Of a DNA stretch of 64,000 nt, positions 35,700-45,670 are shown piece after piece. Made by a program: the position numbers and the translations under genes. Each line of letters starts with the position of its first letter. The stretch's first letter is position 1. Source of the stretch: Aspidiotus rigidus (Eukaryota; Arthropoda; Insecta; Hemiptera; Diaspididae); assembly GCA_035079385.1 (NCBI GenBank), contig JAVHKY010000052.1, positions 4,712,001 to 4,776,000 of the forward strand, written 5' to 3'. The notes beneath the pieces are model-generated. The model did no database searches, was not told the DNA's origin, and saw only the letters and a list, made by a program, of their open reading frames with translations.

Positions 35700-36692
35700 C
35701 AACAAGCATTTGCGAAAAAAGGCCGTTCGAAAGTACTTGACCTCTTTACTTCCCACTGAAGACGCTGCACGGTTTCATTTATACAGAGTGTACCATCAAG
35801 TACATTTGTGGCTTGGTCATGGAAAAGATCCATTAGAATGGAGATGGAGGCGAATCGATGGAATATTGGAGCCTATAACGATGAACAAAGCCCTAGCGCC
35901 GCGCCAGACCATCTCCTACAACTTATTTTTAGTGGGTGCGCTAAAGGTTGTAGAAATGCTTGTAGCTGCCGAAAAGCAGGTGAACAATAGATATTCCATT
36001 GATAAAAGAGGGTAATTCGGCACTTTCATCGAAGAAAAACGCGTATTTTAATGATTCCGACCTCGATGATGAAGAGGCGTCTACACTATATTTATCAAAT
36101 AACATAGTATCATGCCGTAGCCTATATTGTTTGAATTTTTGTTGAAAATGGTTATTTTTTTTCTTCCTAGGGAAAAATGTTTCCCAATGTGTCTTGGGCA
36201 GACTTGCCTCAATGCTGGTGGAGTATTAGAGGTAGTAGACGACATTGAGGACGACCTGCAGGATGTATTAAGTCAGGACGAGGAAGCTGACCATGAGTCC
36301 AGTACTCAAAGATGGCATCTACATGTAAAATAGTTCGTTCTACATAACGTGTAGAATGTGTAGAATAGACCGTGTAGAATGTGATGTATAATGTAGAATA
36401 CGTAGAATGAGAATTTCCGTGATCTGGAGCAGAAGATGCATGAAGCCAACAAACAAAAAATATTGCAGCCAATGAGAAACTGCCATTTTATCATAGTCAT
36501 TACGCATTCTACGCATTTTACGCATTCTACGCATTCTACATATTCAACACTGGAGAATAACCATTATACATGACGTATTCTACATGGTCATTCTACCGTA
36601 GAATGTAGAATGTATTCTACATTGCCATCTTTGCCAGTACTGATGACGATTCCTCAATAATCACATGCGAAGAGTATGACGAGAGCGAATAA
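35700..36692 (+). pseudogene. CXC (tesmin-like) cysteine-rich protein, broken
   Basis: Frame 1 (35710-35900) reads LLPTEDAARFHLYRVYHQVH, then WLGHGKDPLEWRWRR. A +1 shift near 35900 continues as APDHLLQLIFSGCAKGCRNACSCRKAG. This is a repeat-associated arthropod family with the pattern 'AAxxHsxRvYxQvqxWlG...lxPxxWGW...aPxxlLxlIxCxCkxGCxxxCxCRKaGlxCs'. After 35985 a likely intron (GTGAAC... to ...TTCCTAG, about 35986-36170) is followed by KCFPMCLGQTCLNA, an acidic stretch (DDIEDDLQDVLSQDEEADHE) and, across a MITE insertion, SSIITCEEYDESE and a stop at 36690. Frameshifts at about 35900 and 36175 and the MITE make it non-functional. The acidic frame continues exactly if the MITE and one target duplicate are ignored, so the insertion hit an open frame. 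The gene lies inside a palindromic element. Confidence 0.55.
36307..36633. mobile_element. 327 bp MITE with perfect 8 bp target-site duplication
   Basis: Terminal inverted repeats are CAAAGATGGCA (36307-36317) and TGCCATCTTTG (36623-36633). The identical 8-mer CCAGTACT lies on both sides (36299-36306 and 36634-36641). Inside, many copies of GTAGAATGYG run on the left and their complements CGCATTCTAC on the right, so the sequence can fold on itself. TIR length and the 8 bp duplication fit hAT. ORFs 36209-36534 on the minus strand read through these repeats. Confidence 0.85.
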
Positions 36693-37439
36693 TATCAAGT
36701 CCCACCATCCCGAATATAAGACTACTGTCAGTCGCCAGGCTAACGTACACTGCTCCCATTAGAAAGCGTAGAAAACTGGTAGGCAGGGCATAGGATGGAT
36801 GGCGGAGCTCAAGCCATGTGCGAGAAACGACCTCTCTCTTCGGCCTATGTTATAAAATGATGTGTGTATATTAACTGAAATATACTAGCCTCATGGAGTG
36901 AGATTCAGTTGAGGAACCTACAAGAAAAATCTACCTAACACACTTTTTTCATAGACAAATTATTCTATTCTGAAAGCTGAATAGCTTATTTGATAGGAAA
37001 TTCAACGCGGAACAACTTTTATGTGAAACATTTTTTCATAAAATTTCAATTTTGGGAGATATATGGAAAAACTGATTTTAGTTCTCTTTTAAACGGCCTT
37101 TTAAGGCTTTGCCGGGACACTAATTAACCTAGGCTGAACCATGAATACGTTTTTCGGTAGGAAATTCAACGAGGAACAACTTTTGTTTGAAACATTTTTA
37201 AATAAAATTTCAATTTTGTGAGATATATGGAATGAGACTTTTTTGAACGCCCTTTGCAACGGCACTAATTGGCATAGGCTGAAACTTGAATACGTTATTT
37301 GGTAGTAAATTTAACGAGGAACAACTTTTGTTTGAAACATTTTTTAATAAAATTCTAATTTCACGCGATATAGGCGAAAACTAATTTTTGGGGGCTTCGA
37401 ACCCCCATAAAAAAGAAGCTCCAGGGGGAAAACGCGGGA

Positions 37440-38035
37440 TTTTTAGTATGTTGTTCGTACCCTAAAACGGCAGCCTGATCCACCGTTTCCTACTGTCAAG
37501 GAGCGGATCTTGGGGAGAGAGGTCGTAGAATCGAGACATTCTCTTGTAAGTCTCGTATGAACTATAAGGTCGATGTCCACCTTGACCTGATTCACTCTAG
37601 CCAGATGCTTTATCGTCACATGTTCTTTATGGAAAGCAACCTCACTCAGGTGGATTAAAGTATGAATTATAGGTAATTTGAGGGCGAAAGTTACGAAGGA
37701 CGACCCGTGGATAGCAATGTCGGTCGAGGTACTTTTACGGTAAATACCGAATTTGTGGACACCGTCTATGACAGAGATGGTCCAGTCCAGAAAGTTTATG
37801 GAGGAGTCACTAACTTCCAAAGTAAATTTGATGGGAGGGTATAGGCTATTTAAATGAGCGAGAAACTCATTAAGAAGCTCCGCAGGACCAGTCCACGCGC
37901 ACAAAATGTCATCCACGTACCTGTGCCAATAGAAAACATGACTCAAAAACTTCCAGGCCAAAGAGAATAGGTCAAGCTCGAATTTAAGGATCTCCACCTC
38001 CTTGGGGAACTCGAAGAATTTCCCATCGGCATACC
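37440..38035 (-). pseudogene. Penelope-like reverse transcriptase fragment
   Basis: On the minus strand GKFFEFPKEVEI is followed at once by KFELDLFSLAWKFLSHVFYW, then HRYVDDILCAWTG with the catalytic YVDD. Next come LAHLNSLYPPIKFTLEVS, SINFLDWTISVIDGVHKFGI, YRKSTSTDIAIHGSS and the linker IKHLARVNQVKVDIDLIV. The frame breaks near 37495, where the RKRWIRLPF segment moves to another frame before meeting the palindromic arm at about 37455. The conserved IxIGSPLG region seen in the 41 kb copy is missing between EVEI and the YVDD region. It belongs to the same family as the copies at 12.7, 22.5 and 41 kb. Confidence 0.8.
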
Positions 38036-38059
38036 GGATTTTATGAGATCAAATGAAAT

Positions 38060-38160
38060 ACGAATACAATGCTAAACAAGTGGAAAGACGAGTCTGCCGA
38101 GTCTTCACACAGGTCGAACAGGTAGCAGATACTCTAACAAAGTCTGAGCTTTGAAAATTT
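38060..38160 (+). pseudogene. Possible copia-type pol C-terminus
   Basis: A short frame reads KQVERRVCRVFTQVEQVADTL followed by TKS and a stop. This resembles the end of copia RNase H ('...v.T.eQvADiLTKpL'). There is too little to be certain and no other copia domain lies nearby. Confidence 0.25.
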
Positions 38161-38164
38161 TGAA

Positions 38165-40700
38165 TTTGCCTACTTGAGAATTTGAACATCGTGTGTCAGA
38201 AAAATACGCTCAAATGTCAATTCATAATTTTATTCATGCGCGTTTCAGCATAATCAGATTACCTGTAGTCGGTTACTCTCACATGATCTCCATGAAAATC
38301 ATAATCGAGATGTGAAGATAAACTTATCGTCATCAAATGAATCAGAATATGATTATGCTCCATTAACAGATGAAGAGGAAGATCCTTATAAGGATTACCC
38401 TATTCGTTAATAATTGAAAAAAAAAAAATTATTATTCTACTTATATTTGTGACTCTAATTTGCTGCGCTGCGAGAGCTTCCTTCTTCAATTACATCGCCA
38501 AGTCAGGATTGAAAGAGAAGAGCTTCAAGATGAAAAGTAAAAGTTCTTTGAAAAATTTAGAAGAAATAAGGACTAATAGTATGTAGAAAACCGGTGCACA
38601 ATGGAGTGTACTTCAAGTTTCTGAAAACTATCAATACTTTCAATAGGGGTGCAGTCTCGATCCCTAAACATCGATGACGAGTACGAAGACAAGAAGTATA
38701 GGAAAATGAAAATGGAACGTTAAACACCTGGTCAGCGAAATCACGAGGTACGCAACATATGTTCGTCATAATATTTAAAAGTCATTACGTTCGTGTTTCC
38801 AAAGGGGTTTGAAGGTAATAATTTAAATAAGCATTCGCGTAATATAAATACCGATTAACATGGTAATGATCTCACGTCAGTAAATACGTTTTGTTTTTGT
38901 TCATTCGTGGTCTAGATCACGATAGAAAACTAGTACAATAATCTCAATAATGTGCGTAGACGATTGCTTTCGTCCACCTACATGCAAACATAGTCACAGG
39001 CTGTAGTCTATTGTCCAGGCGTACTTTTTCAGGTAAACGCAGTCCAATTATAATTATTATCGACGTCCATAAATATACTTGTCATGCGTAATTCTTCAGC
39101 TGTCACCAGTAATTAGATCTATCATGGGTAATATAATATACTGTCCATATCGTTCGACGGATTCACTTTGAGTTGCAAGAGCAGGAAGTTAAATGAACAA
39201 GTAATGTGATAAACCTTAGTTCACGCGTGAGAATGTAGCACAAAAAACGGTTAAAATTTTCAAAGGTAAACGTCAATATAATTACTACGATGGTTCCCTT
39301 GATTTAGGATGCTAAAAAATATAAAGTTCTGAAATAAGCAGTACTTATTGTACTTATCGGCAATCCATTGGAAATAATTGTACTGGTATTTTACTTCAAA
39401 TTTTCAGGAATCAGTAACTGGCCCACCTTTGGGCATGGATCTATCTATGTAGTGGCCCTGCTGTTCTACAGGTTTTCATCTTTCCATTCAGTTCTTGGAT
39501 CTTTTCGTTCTTATATTCCATCGTATAAAGATCAGTTTTATTTGGTGGCATTTTTTCCCTTTCAATATTTGGGGATCTGGCTTTCGTATTTCAATGGTAG
39601 TAATTCAATAGTTGTTCTGTATTTTCGCTCGAGCGATTTCTCGTATTTTTCTGCTGCTAGGATTTTCTTCTTCATGGTCTCTCGTCGTTCTTTCGCAGGA
39701 TACCATGTTCAGGAACCAACTCAAGTTTTTGGTCAACTGGTAGTATTACAGGTAGAATGAAACATAAGGTTTAAAATCTTTTTTTTTTTTTTTTTTTTTT
39801 TAAAGAAAGAATAGCTAAGAACAGGAAATCAAGTTCAAAATCCGAAACAGAAATGAAATACAGAACCCACGTATTAAATGCTCGACCTTTTCCATTTGGT
39901 AATGCTGCGATTATCATCTCTTTCTTCGGTACTAAACAAACTTTTCTGTTAGATTTCAATTTGTTCATGAGACAATCTCACGCAGAATTGATTTCATTAA
40001 AATGATCCATGAATACGTCTGAAGACAAAAGGAACGCGCTGATTTCCCAGAGTATTCTAGTTCTTCCATTGCACTCTTCATAAGTTCATTGTTCTAAGGC
40101 TCGCGACTTGTCACCGTGTAATCCCTGTATTGTTGATGTGAAAAACGCGAACACTCGATTACATGTCTATATATACTCGATTACAGACTTGCCATCCTAA
40201 TAGAGGGGTTAACGAATACATTGTTTTCTTCCATGTAAAGATATTGTCTTTTATTATTAAATAGTCGTTATTATATTTTTTTCTTCATGGATTTTAGTGC
40301 AAGCGAGAATAATACAATCATACAAGCGTCAACGACATTTCAAGTGTTCTGTTAAGGCGCATCAATACTTTTATATTCGCTCCAACTTTTATCCCCTAGT
40401 ATACAACACCTTTATGGAAGGCACCAGTAATATTTTGTCGAAAAATCTCTGTATGTCAGAACAGAAACGTTTTTGCTATTGGAATGTGTAGAGATTCAAC
40501 ACCCACGAGAGAAAGAAGTTCGATTAAAAGAAAAAACTTCTACAAAAAAATATTCGAAAACGCAATATCTTCTTAAGAAATAGGTATGATAACATGGATA
40601 CGCCGCGCTGATCGGGTTCATCGAACTCGCAACACAACATCTGATAAACACGAGCAATTTCGATAAACTAACTATAGAATACACTACCCTTCTTTCCTCT
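38165..40700. other. Unassigned stretch with one ambiguous ORF
   Basis: The 130-codon plus-strand frame at 39368-39760 is rich in F, S and Y, and the opposite strand has charged, more protein-like short frames (for example MKKKILAAEKYEKSLERKY near 39650-39690). A decayed antisense gene is therefore as likely as a sense exon bounded by TTTTCAG and ACAGGTAGA. A T run of 24 lies at 39778-39801. Nothing else recognised. Confidence 0.25.
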
Positions 40701-40702
40701 AG

Positions 40703-40898
40703 AGTCCATTCCAGTTAAGAGTGTCAGTAAATCGATGGCAATGCGGTATCAGTGGCATGAAGGGAATTGCGAAATTCGCACTGAGAGCGTCGAGCAGCAC
40801 GATGCTTCTTGTCTCTCATTGGCCGTGAAATTGACGCACCAGAACTCACACGTTGTGGTCGCCTTTTGAATTACTGACACTCTTAACTGGAATGGACT
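40703..40898. mobile_element. 196 bp MITE with 28 bp perfect terminal inverted repeats
   Basis: Arms 40703-40730 and 40871-40898 are exact inverses (AGTCCATTCCAGTTAAGAGT then GTCAGTAA). The interior of about 140 bp is not obviously palindromic. TA occurs near both tips (40699-40700 and 40899-40901), compatible with a Tc1/mariner-type target, but the exact boundary is ambiguous by a few bases. Confidence 0.75.
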
Positions 40899-40977
40899 AT
40901 AACCACGCAATGTAGTTCCTCTGTTCCTACCCTCTGATCTGGGCATGTCAGTCGGGGCGGAATCGCAACACAATATT

Positions 40978-41640
40978 TCATGCTTCCAAAGTCCACGAAG
41001 TGCTCCAGCAATGTGGCGCTAAAGAGAGTGAGAAATTCAGTTTCCCTAAGCTTGTTAAAGAAGTTGGGATGTCACCAAGAAGTGTGAGGCTATTATCAAA
41101 ACTCCAGCTATGAAAAAAGCCCTCCATGTTCCTAACCTCACACCCGCCCCCCCCCAGCTCCTTTACGAATTTCCTAAAGTGCATAAGAATAATACCCCGA
41201 TGCGACCCGTGGTCTCATTCATTGCTCCTCCTACCTACCTCCTTGCTAAATTCCTGGACCGATGGTTTAAACACTGTATTGATTTTGAACCTCCTCATCC
41301 GGTCTCGAACTCGGCCTCTTTTACTGATGTTCTGAAGGGTATGTAAGTCTTCCCCTGGGCACGACTATCTGTTCGTTCGATATTGTTGGTCTGTTCCCGA
41401 ATATTCCTAAGGCTGCTACGATCCAGCTTATGGGGGAGCTACTTGTCAAGGCCAACATTCCTCACAATAAGCTTCAAGAATCATTTGATCACTTAAATAC
41501 GTATTGGTCCCCAAATTATTGTAAGTTCGAAGGGAAATTTTTTGAGTTCCCTAATGAAGTAGAGATCCCTATTGGATCACCTTTAGGCTCCCTCATCTCC
41601 GAAATATTCATGTCACACTTTTTGTACTACTTCTCTCATC
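40978..41640 (+). pseudogene. Penelope-like reverse transcriptase fragment, N-terminal part
   Basis: After SKVHEVLQQCGAKESEKFSF-type sequence and a frame change near a C run (41147-41154), the frame 41110-41346 reads LLYEFPKVHKNNTPMRPVVS, FIAPPTYLLAKFLDRWFKH and VSNSASFTDVLKGM. This is the PLE 'PKiHK...PlRPIvs...' block. A stop follows, then in another frame SFDIVGLFPNIPKAATIQLM (catalytic Asp region) and NYCKFEGKFFEFPNEVEIPI then GSPLGSLISEIFM. The copy ends before YVDD and is followed by unrelated CAACAAACTTCAA-type low-complexity sequence. It supplies the half of the protein that is missing from the 37 kb copy. Confidence 0.8.
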
Positions 41641-42400
41641 TTTTCACTCTAATAAACACTTTTTCAACGTGCTCAACGAACTTCAACAAACTCAAAATGA
41701 TTCAAGAACCAATTTTTAACATCTTCAATGAACTTTCAACAAACTCAAAATCATCAGTTTCAAAAATCAATAATCGGTATTGAGCAGCTGCGGAGCACCG
41801 TAGGTGTGACGCAGCTGCTTGTAAAAAATTCTGGCTCACATTTAATTTTACTACTATTCAACCGAAAAACCTGTATCATATTTTAGTTTACCATTACTCA
41901 ACCGAAATTCCAGCATCCCATTTTTTACGGTGTCAAGTCCGAAGATTCTGTCTCACCTTTTTTTGGTACGCTCACCAAGCTTCAGTGGGGACTATTTCAG
42001 CAATTAAATCAGAGTAAGAACCGATAAAATAAATACGCTTATAAATCCGATGAACTCGATACGGTAATGAATCCGTAATTTTTTCGAGCTCACATTTTTT
42101 TTTTTTTTTCAACAGGTTCAACAAACTTCAACCTCAATAATGCTCCGTTGATCCCTACATCTTAATAAATCCATTGATTGTATCCAGAGCAATAATTGTG
42201 ACGCACGGGAAGTCTACTTCCATTATTCATGAACTTTTGAGTAACACGCTTTATTTACGTAACGAAAGAACACAGTAGGTTCAAAAATATGTTATAGAAA
42301 GTACGAAAGAACACGACGAGATCGACCAAACTAATGAATACCGGTATATAGGGACATTTTTCATTAAAATATAGGATTGACACGTTTCTTATAAATAATT
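41641..42400. other. Unassigned, AAC/TTC-rich sequence
   Basis: 41650-41770 repeats TTCAACAAACTCAAAAT-like phrases. The remainder, including 42090-42110 poly-T, shows nothing recognisable. Confidence 0.3.
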
Positions 42401-42410
42401 GTTTAGATAT

Positions 42411-42680
42411 CTATGGAATGGGTCTGAGTATTATCATTACAGCATCCACTTTAAACCTATCGGGCGTTATGCCAAACTTATTCAACATAGCTATAACCGA
42501 AATTCCATCATACGATATGGGATGATTGATATTGTGCGCACCTAAATCGCTGAATTCACCGTACAGGCTACAAATCGTTTCTATAAGTTCATCCTGATCG
42601 ACTGTGATAGAATTCCTAAACCGCCTGAGTTCGCCTTTTTTCTTAACTGTGCAACATTGCCTTGTAGAATCATTACCCAC
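42411..42680 (-). CDS. Unrecognised 89-codon frame
   Basis: The minus-strand protein has a balanced composition (VDQDELIETICSLYGEFSDL, then FGITPDRFKVDAVMI) that looks more coding-like than most frames in this window. I do not recognise it. A short overlapping frame lies on the other strand. It may be one exon or a remnant of an element whose other parts lie at 42.7-43.3 kb. Confidence 0.25.
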   Translation of the reverse strand: MGNDSTRQCCTVKKKGELRRFRNSITVDQDELIETICSLYGEFSDLGAHNINHPISYDGISVIAMLNKFGITPDRFKVDAVMIILRPIP

Positions 42681-43093
42681 TTGTCGTATCTACTCCATGT
42701 TAACATGTTGGGTCTCAAAAACCGTTTTTCTAGTTCTTCAATTCTCGACTTACACGAAGTATCAACAGATTTCTTTCAGCGACAGCTTGAAATCCAAAAG
42801 AAAACACTATTATATGCATCGGATATGTCAGGAACACCTTTTTCCAATACTATTCTAGCTTGTATGTCTCGCACTCAGCATAATAATATCCACTACCCAT
42901 TTCGGCGAAGTTTCGCTTGTTTCAGTTTCATGTCTTTCAAAGTTTCATGCGCGAACGAATGCTCGTTCGAACTTCGAAACGTTCGTTCACACGCGCGTTG
43001 GAGTTGAACTATGCTCTACTACCCGCATACCCGTGCTAGGCAATACAAATACATAGATGCGTTCATTGTGGGGATGTTGGATATGTTTCACAT

Positions 43094-43339
43094 ATGCAAG
43101 TATTTAATGCAAAACATATAAACGTTGGAAATAACGATGAAGTCCATTTAATACGCTCTTCAAAGGAAAACTCGGGAAATTGTCTTTGGTGGGAAGTTGT
43201 ACAGCAAAAAAAAATTGTAAATATAATTGACGACCTTTCTGTCAAAAGAGCGTCCGCTCAATGTATTTCTTATGGCACAGACGCCCTTTTGACAGAAAGA
43301 TCTTCAATTATGTATGTATTTATAATAAAAATGAATTAA
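43094..43339 (+). CDS. Unrecognised 81-codon frame containing a hairpin
   Basis: The plus-strand frame reads NNDEVHLIRSSKENSGNCLW, then IVNIIDDLSVKRASAQCISY. Composition is plausible for protein but I recognise no family. Bases 43235-43299 within it form a strong inverted repeat (listed separately), so the last third may derive from a transposable element. Confidence 0.2.
   Translation: MQVFNAKHINVGNNDEVHLIRSSKENSGNCLWWEVVQQKKIVNIIDDLSVKRASAQCISYGTDALLTERSSIMYVFIIKMN
43235..43299. repeat. Hairpin with 20 bp arms
   Basis: CTTTCTGTCAAAAGAGCGTC (43235-43254) pairs with 43280-43299 with a single mismatch, leaving a 25-base loop. It may be a small MITE or a conserved structural element. Confidence 0.6.
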
Positions 43340-43815
43340 AAGAACTATAAGTATGGAGTAGGTGAATTCATAATAATTTACATAGACTGCACGCGCGAGT
43401 ATAAATACATCTTAGTTTCTTTCAACTGTTGTCTTGAGTGAATTGTCATAAAATCTAATTTTTTTTCTGTTTCATCAAACAATAGCATAAATTTTCTTCA
43501 AGCTTTAGGAGGTGATTTAACTAGAATTGATCAGAAGAAAATCGATCTCCGTCAGAGATGGAAAGCGATTCAATAACGTTTCCGTTTTTTAATTTGGCTT
43601 CCGAACTTTCAAAAAGAAAACTCACCCCTATTCTTACAACGTTCTCCAATTTTGGTAAATTATGAAGTTGGAATTTTGTGAACAAAGAAGAGAAATAGGT
43701 AGATAGAACAGAGAATATGAAAGAACCTGCAGGCAAACTCCAATTGTGAGAACCAAATAGAGAAGATGTAGGAATGGTATATTAAAAGAACGGGCAATTG
43801 ACTAGGTGCATATAT

Positions 43816-44664
43816 GGGAGTTCGTAATTTGCACACACCTGCTGAGTAAAAAGCACACCATGTAATAAACACACACAAATTTTACCTGCGTAAATAGCAC
43901 ACCCTGTATTAAGCACACGTGATTTTCAGTTGAGTAAAATGCACACCCTGTATTAAGCACACACGATTTTCAGTTGAGTAAAAAGCACACCGTTCATGAT
44001 CTTGTACCCATTCGCCCGGTGTGCCCAAAACTATCAAAATTTTCCGAATATTTATTAAAGAACTACTTGAACGATGATGCGATGTTCCCTCCGACCCTCT
44101 AGGCATCTGAAACTGGTGAACTTACCCGAACAACAAATGCGTGCGAGTCATTTCATAGCCAGTTTAACGAATGTTTTTATAAGAGCCATCCTGATATTTT
44201 TAAATTCACCAACAAATTGATAGAATTTCAAACCGACACGTACGTAACCATTCAAAGTTTAGACACACGAAAAACTGTTAGGAGGTCTTACGCGCGGAAG
44301 AAAGCACAAGTCGAAGGCCTCATTAACCAGTACAGAAGCAACAAAATCAGTAGGCTGCATTACATCAAAAGAACAGGTTATACTACCTATATCCTGAAGA
44401 TTAATTTATGTCATGTGTTTTTTTTTCCTTTTCTAAATTGATTGATCGTCTTTGTACGTTTTTTAAATTTTTACTTAGAGCACACTTATCATTTTTTTTG
44501 TATTATTAACATGTGTGCATTTCACTCATTCGATATTCATGTGTGTTAATTACAGTGTGTGCACTTTACGCCTTGACCGCAGCCGTGTGCAAATTGCACG
44601 GTGTGCTTCTTACGCAATATGCTTTTCAATTTTTTCAAATTTGTGTGCAAATTACCGACGCCCC
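43816..44664 (+). mobile_element. MULE copy with recognisable terminal repeats, about 850 bp
   Basis: The left end GGGAGTTCGTAATTTGCACAC and the right end, read inward, GGGGCGTCGGTAATTTGCAC share the box GTAATTTGCACACA. Sub-terminal repeats of AAGCACACC/GCACACCCTGTATTAAG lie at 43848-44000 and inverted GTGTGC boxes at 44510-44610. Between them is a transposase remnant (44028-44441). A 9 bp duplication is not clean: GCATATAT precedes and GGTATATAA follows. This is a deletion derivative, far shorter than an autonomous MULE. Confidence 0.65.
44028..44441 (+). pseudogene. MULE transposase C-terminal fragment with internal stop
   Basis: The frame reads SKFSEYLLKNYLNDDAMFPP, TL, then a TAG stop at 44100-44102, then ASETGELTRTTNACESFHSQ and FNECFYKSHPDIFKFTNKLI. 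The sequence 'FPPxxWa...RTtNaCEsFHsxFN' is the typical C-terminal segment of insect MULE transposases, so the stop replaces the conserved Trp (TGG to TAG). IEFQTDTYVTIQSLDTRKTV and a basic tail follow to the second stop. The catalytic DDE core is missing here; the fragment at 5.1 kb represents an earlier region of a related protein. Confidence 0.75.
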
Positions 44665-45670
44665 GGTATATAAATGTTCAGGGCCTTAGGAAAATGACGA
44701 AGTTTCATGAAGGTGATAAAATGTAAAAAAGGCACTCTGAGGAAGTGCTTGGTGGACCAAGGGTGACTCATTAGGGTAACCAACGATGAATACATAAGAC
44801 TGTGCCCCCAAAATTGTATGCAGTATTGCAATGCCAAATTTAAATTTGTCCACCAACCAAGAGAAATTATTGCTGCTAGAGCTTTGTAGAAGTTGAGAGA
44901 CGTGGCAGATGCGAATTATAAGAGTGCACGATGGACCACATATTACTTTGTGAGATATGCATTAATGGTAAATGGATATGGTAAAATCATTGTCGAAAGT
45001 TGCACGTGGAATTGCAATGGATAATGGATACAAACTCACATCTGCATGAAAATTATGGCCAAGGAAATTTTACAGACCTTAGAACATTTTGAAATAGTGC
45101 ATTATAGAAGTGCTCAAAGTACCAACAACCACTCGGTGAATGATGTCGATACTTTTCTATGGCCTGTGAATAGTTCTTGACAAATGTTGCATCCGGAACT
45201 GCGGTGGAAATCTGACATTTATCCACGGTCTGAAGGGAATTATCGCTGCGGGAGCTTTGTAGAAGTTGAGAGACGTGGGATAGACATATTATAACAGTTC
45301 ACAGTCAACTAGGTATTACTTCTGGAGGTATTCATGAAAGATAAATGGATATCTTCCTTCAAGTAAAATCATTGTCAAATGTTGCATCTGGAATTGCGAT
45401 GGACAATGGATTGCAGTTCATTGCTGCGGTAAAATCGTGCTCAAGGAAATTGTATAGACCTGAGGACATATAGGAGTAGTGCATCGCTCGGTGGACCAAA
45501 GATTAACTCCTCACATATGGAAGAATGATGAGGATATTTGTTTGTGCCCTTCAAATTTGTCCCGCAAGTTGCATCCGGAATTGCAGTGGAAAATAGAGCT
45601 GTATTCAATGACGGAGGGAAATTATCGCTGGGGGAGTTTTATAGACCTGATGACATACGTGAGTATCTAA
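44665..45670. repeat. Old tandem repeat, possibly once coding
   Basis: Phrases recur in order: GCTTTGTAGAAGTTGAGAGA (44879 and 45247), AAAATCATTGTCRAA (44980 and 45365), TGCATCYGGAAYTGCRGTGG (45000 region, 45188, 45385 and 45570) and AGACCTKARGACAT...AGTGCAT (45075, 45455, 45640). The last unit has an open frame (45479-45670) reading LHPELQWKIELYSMTEGNYR; earlier units give related but broken peptides such as LHPELRWKSDIYPRSEGNYR. Period is about 190-385 bp with rearrangement. A decayed protein-repeat gene or satellite is possible. No family recognised. Confidence 0.4.

Larger units (their letters stand above)
34885..37455. mobile_element. Palindromic element with internally repetitive arms
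   Basis: Left arm 34885-35395 and right arm 36957-37455 are inverted copies. From the outside they begin GAACAACATACTAAAAATCC, then CGCGTTTTCCCCCTGGAGCT and a GGGGGTTCGAAGCCCCC palindrome. Each arm then repeats a roughly 120 bp unit three times; the phrase is AAAAATGTTTCAAACAAAAG then TTGTTCCTCGTT. The central 1.56 kb holds a broken CXC-type gene and a MITE. Long, internally repeated terminal inverted repeats fit a foldback or Polinton-unlike DNA element of unknown superfamily. No transposase recognised. Confidence 0.6.

Noticed and set aside
36209..36534. Several overlapping minus-strand ORFs (HSTYSTLYITFYTVYST-type)
   Set aside because: They read through the GTAGAATG repeats of the MITE.
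39368..39760. 130-codon ORF bounded by splice-like TTTTCAG and ACAGGTAGA
   Set aside because: Composition is skewed to F, S and Y, and the opposite strand looks equally coding-like; no domain supports either strand as a gene.
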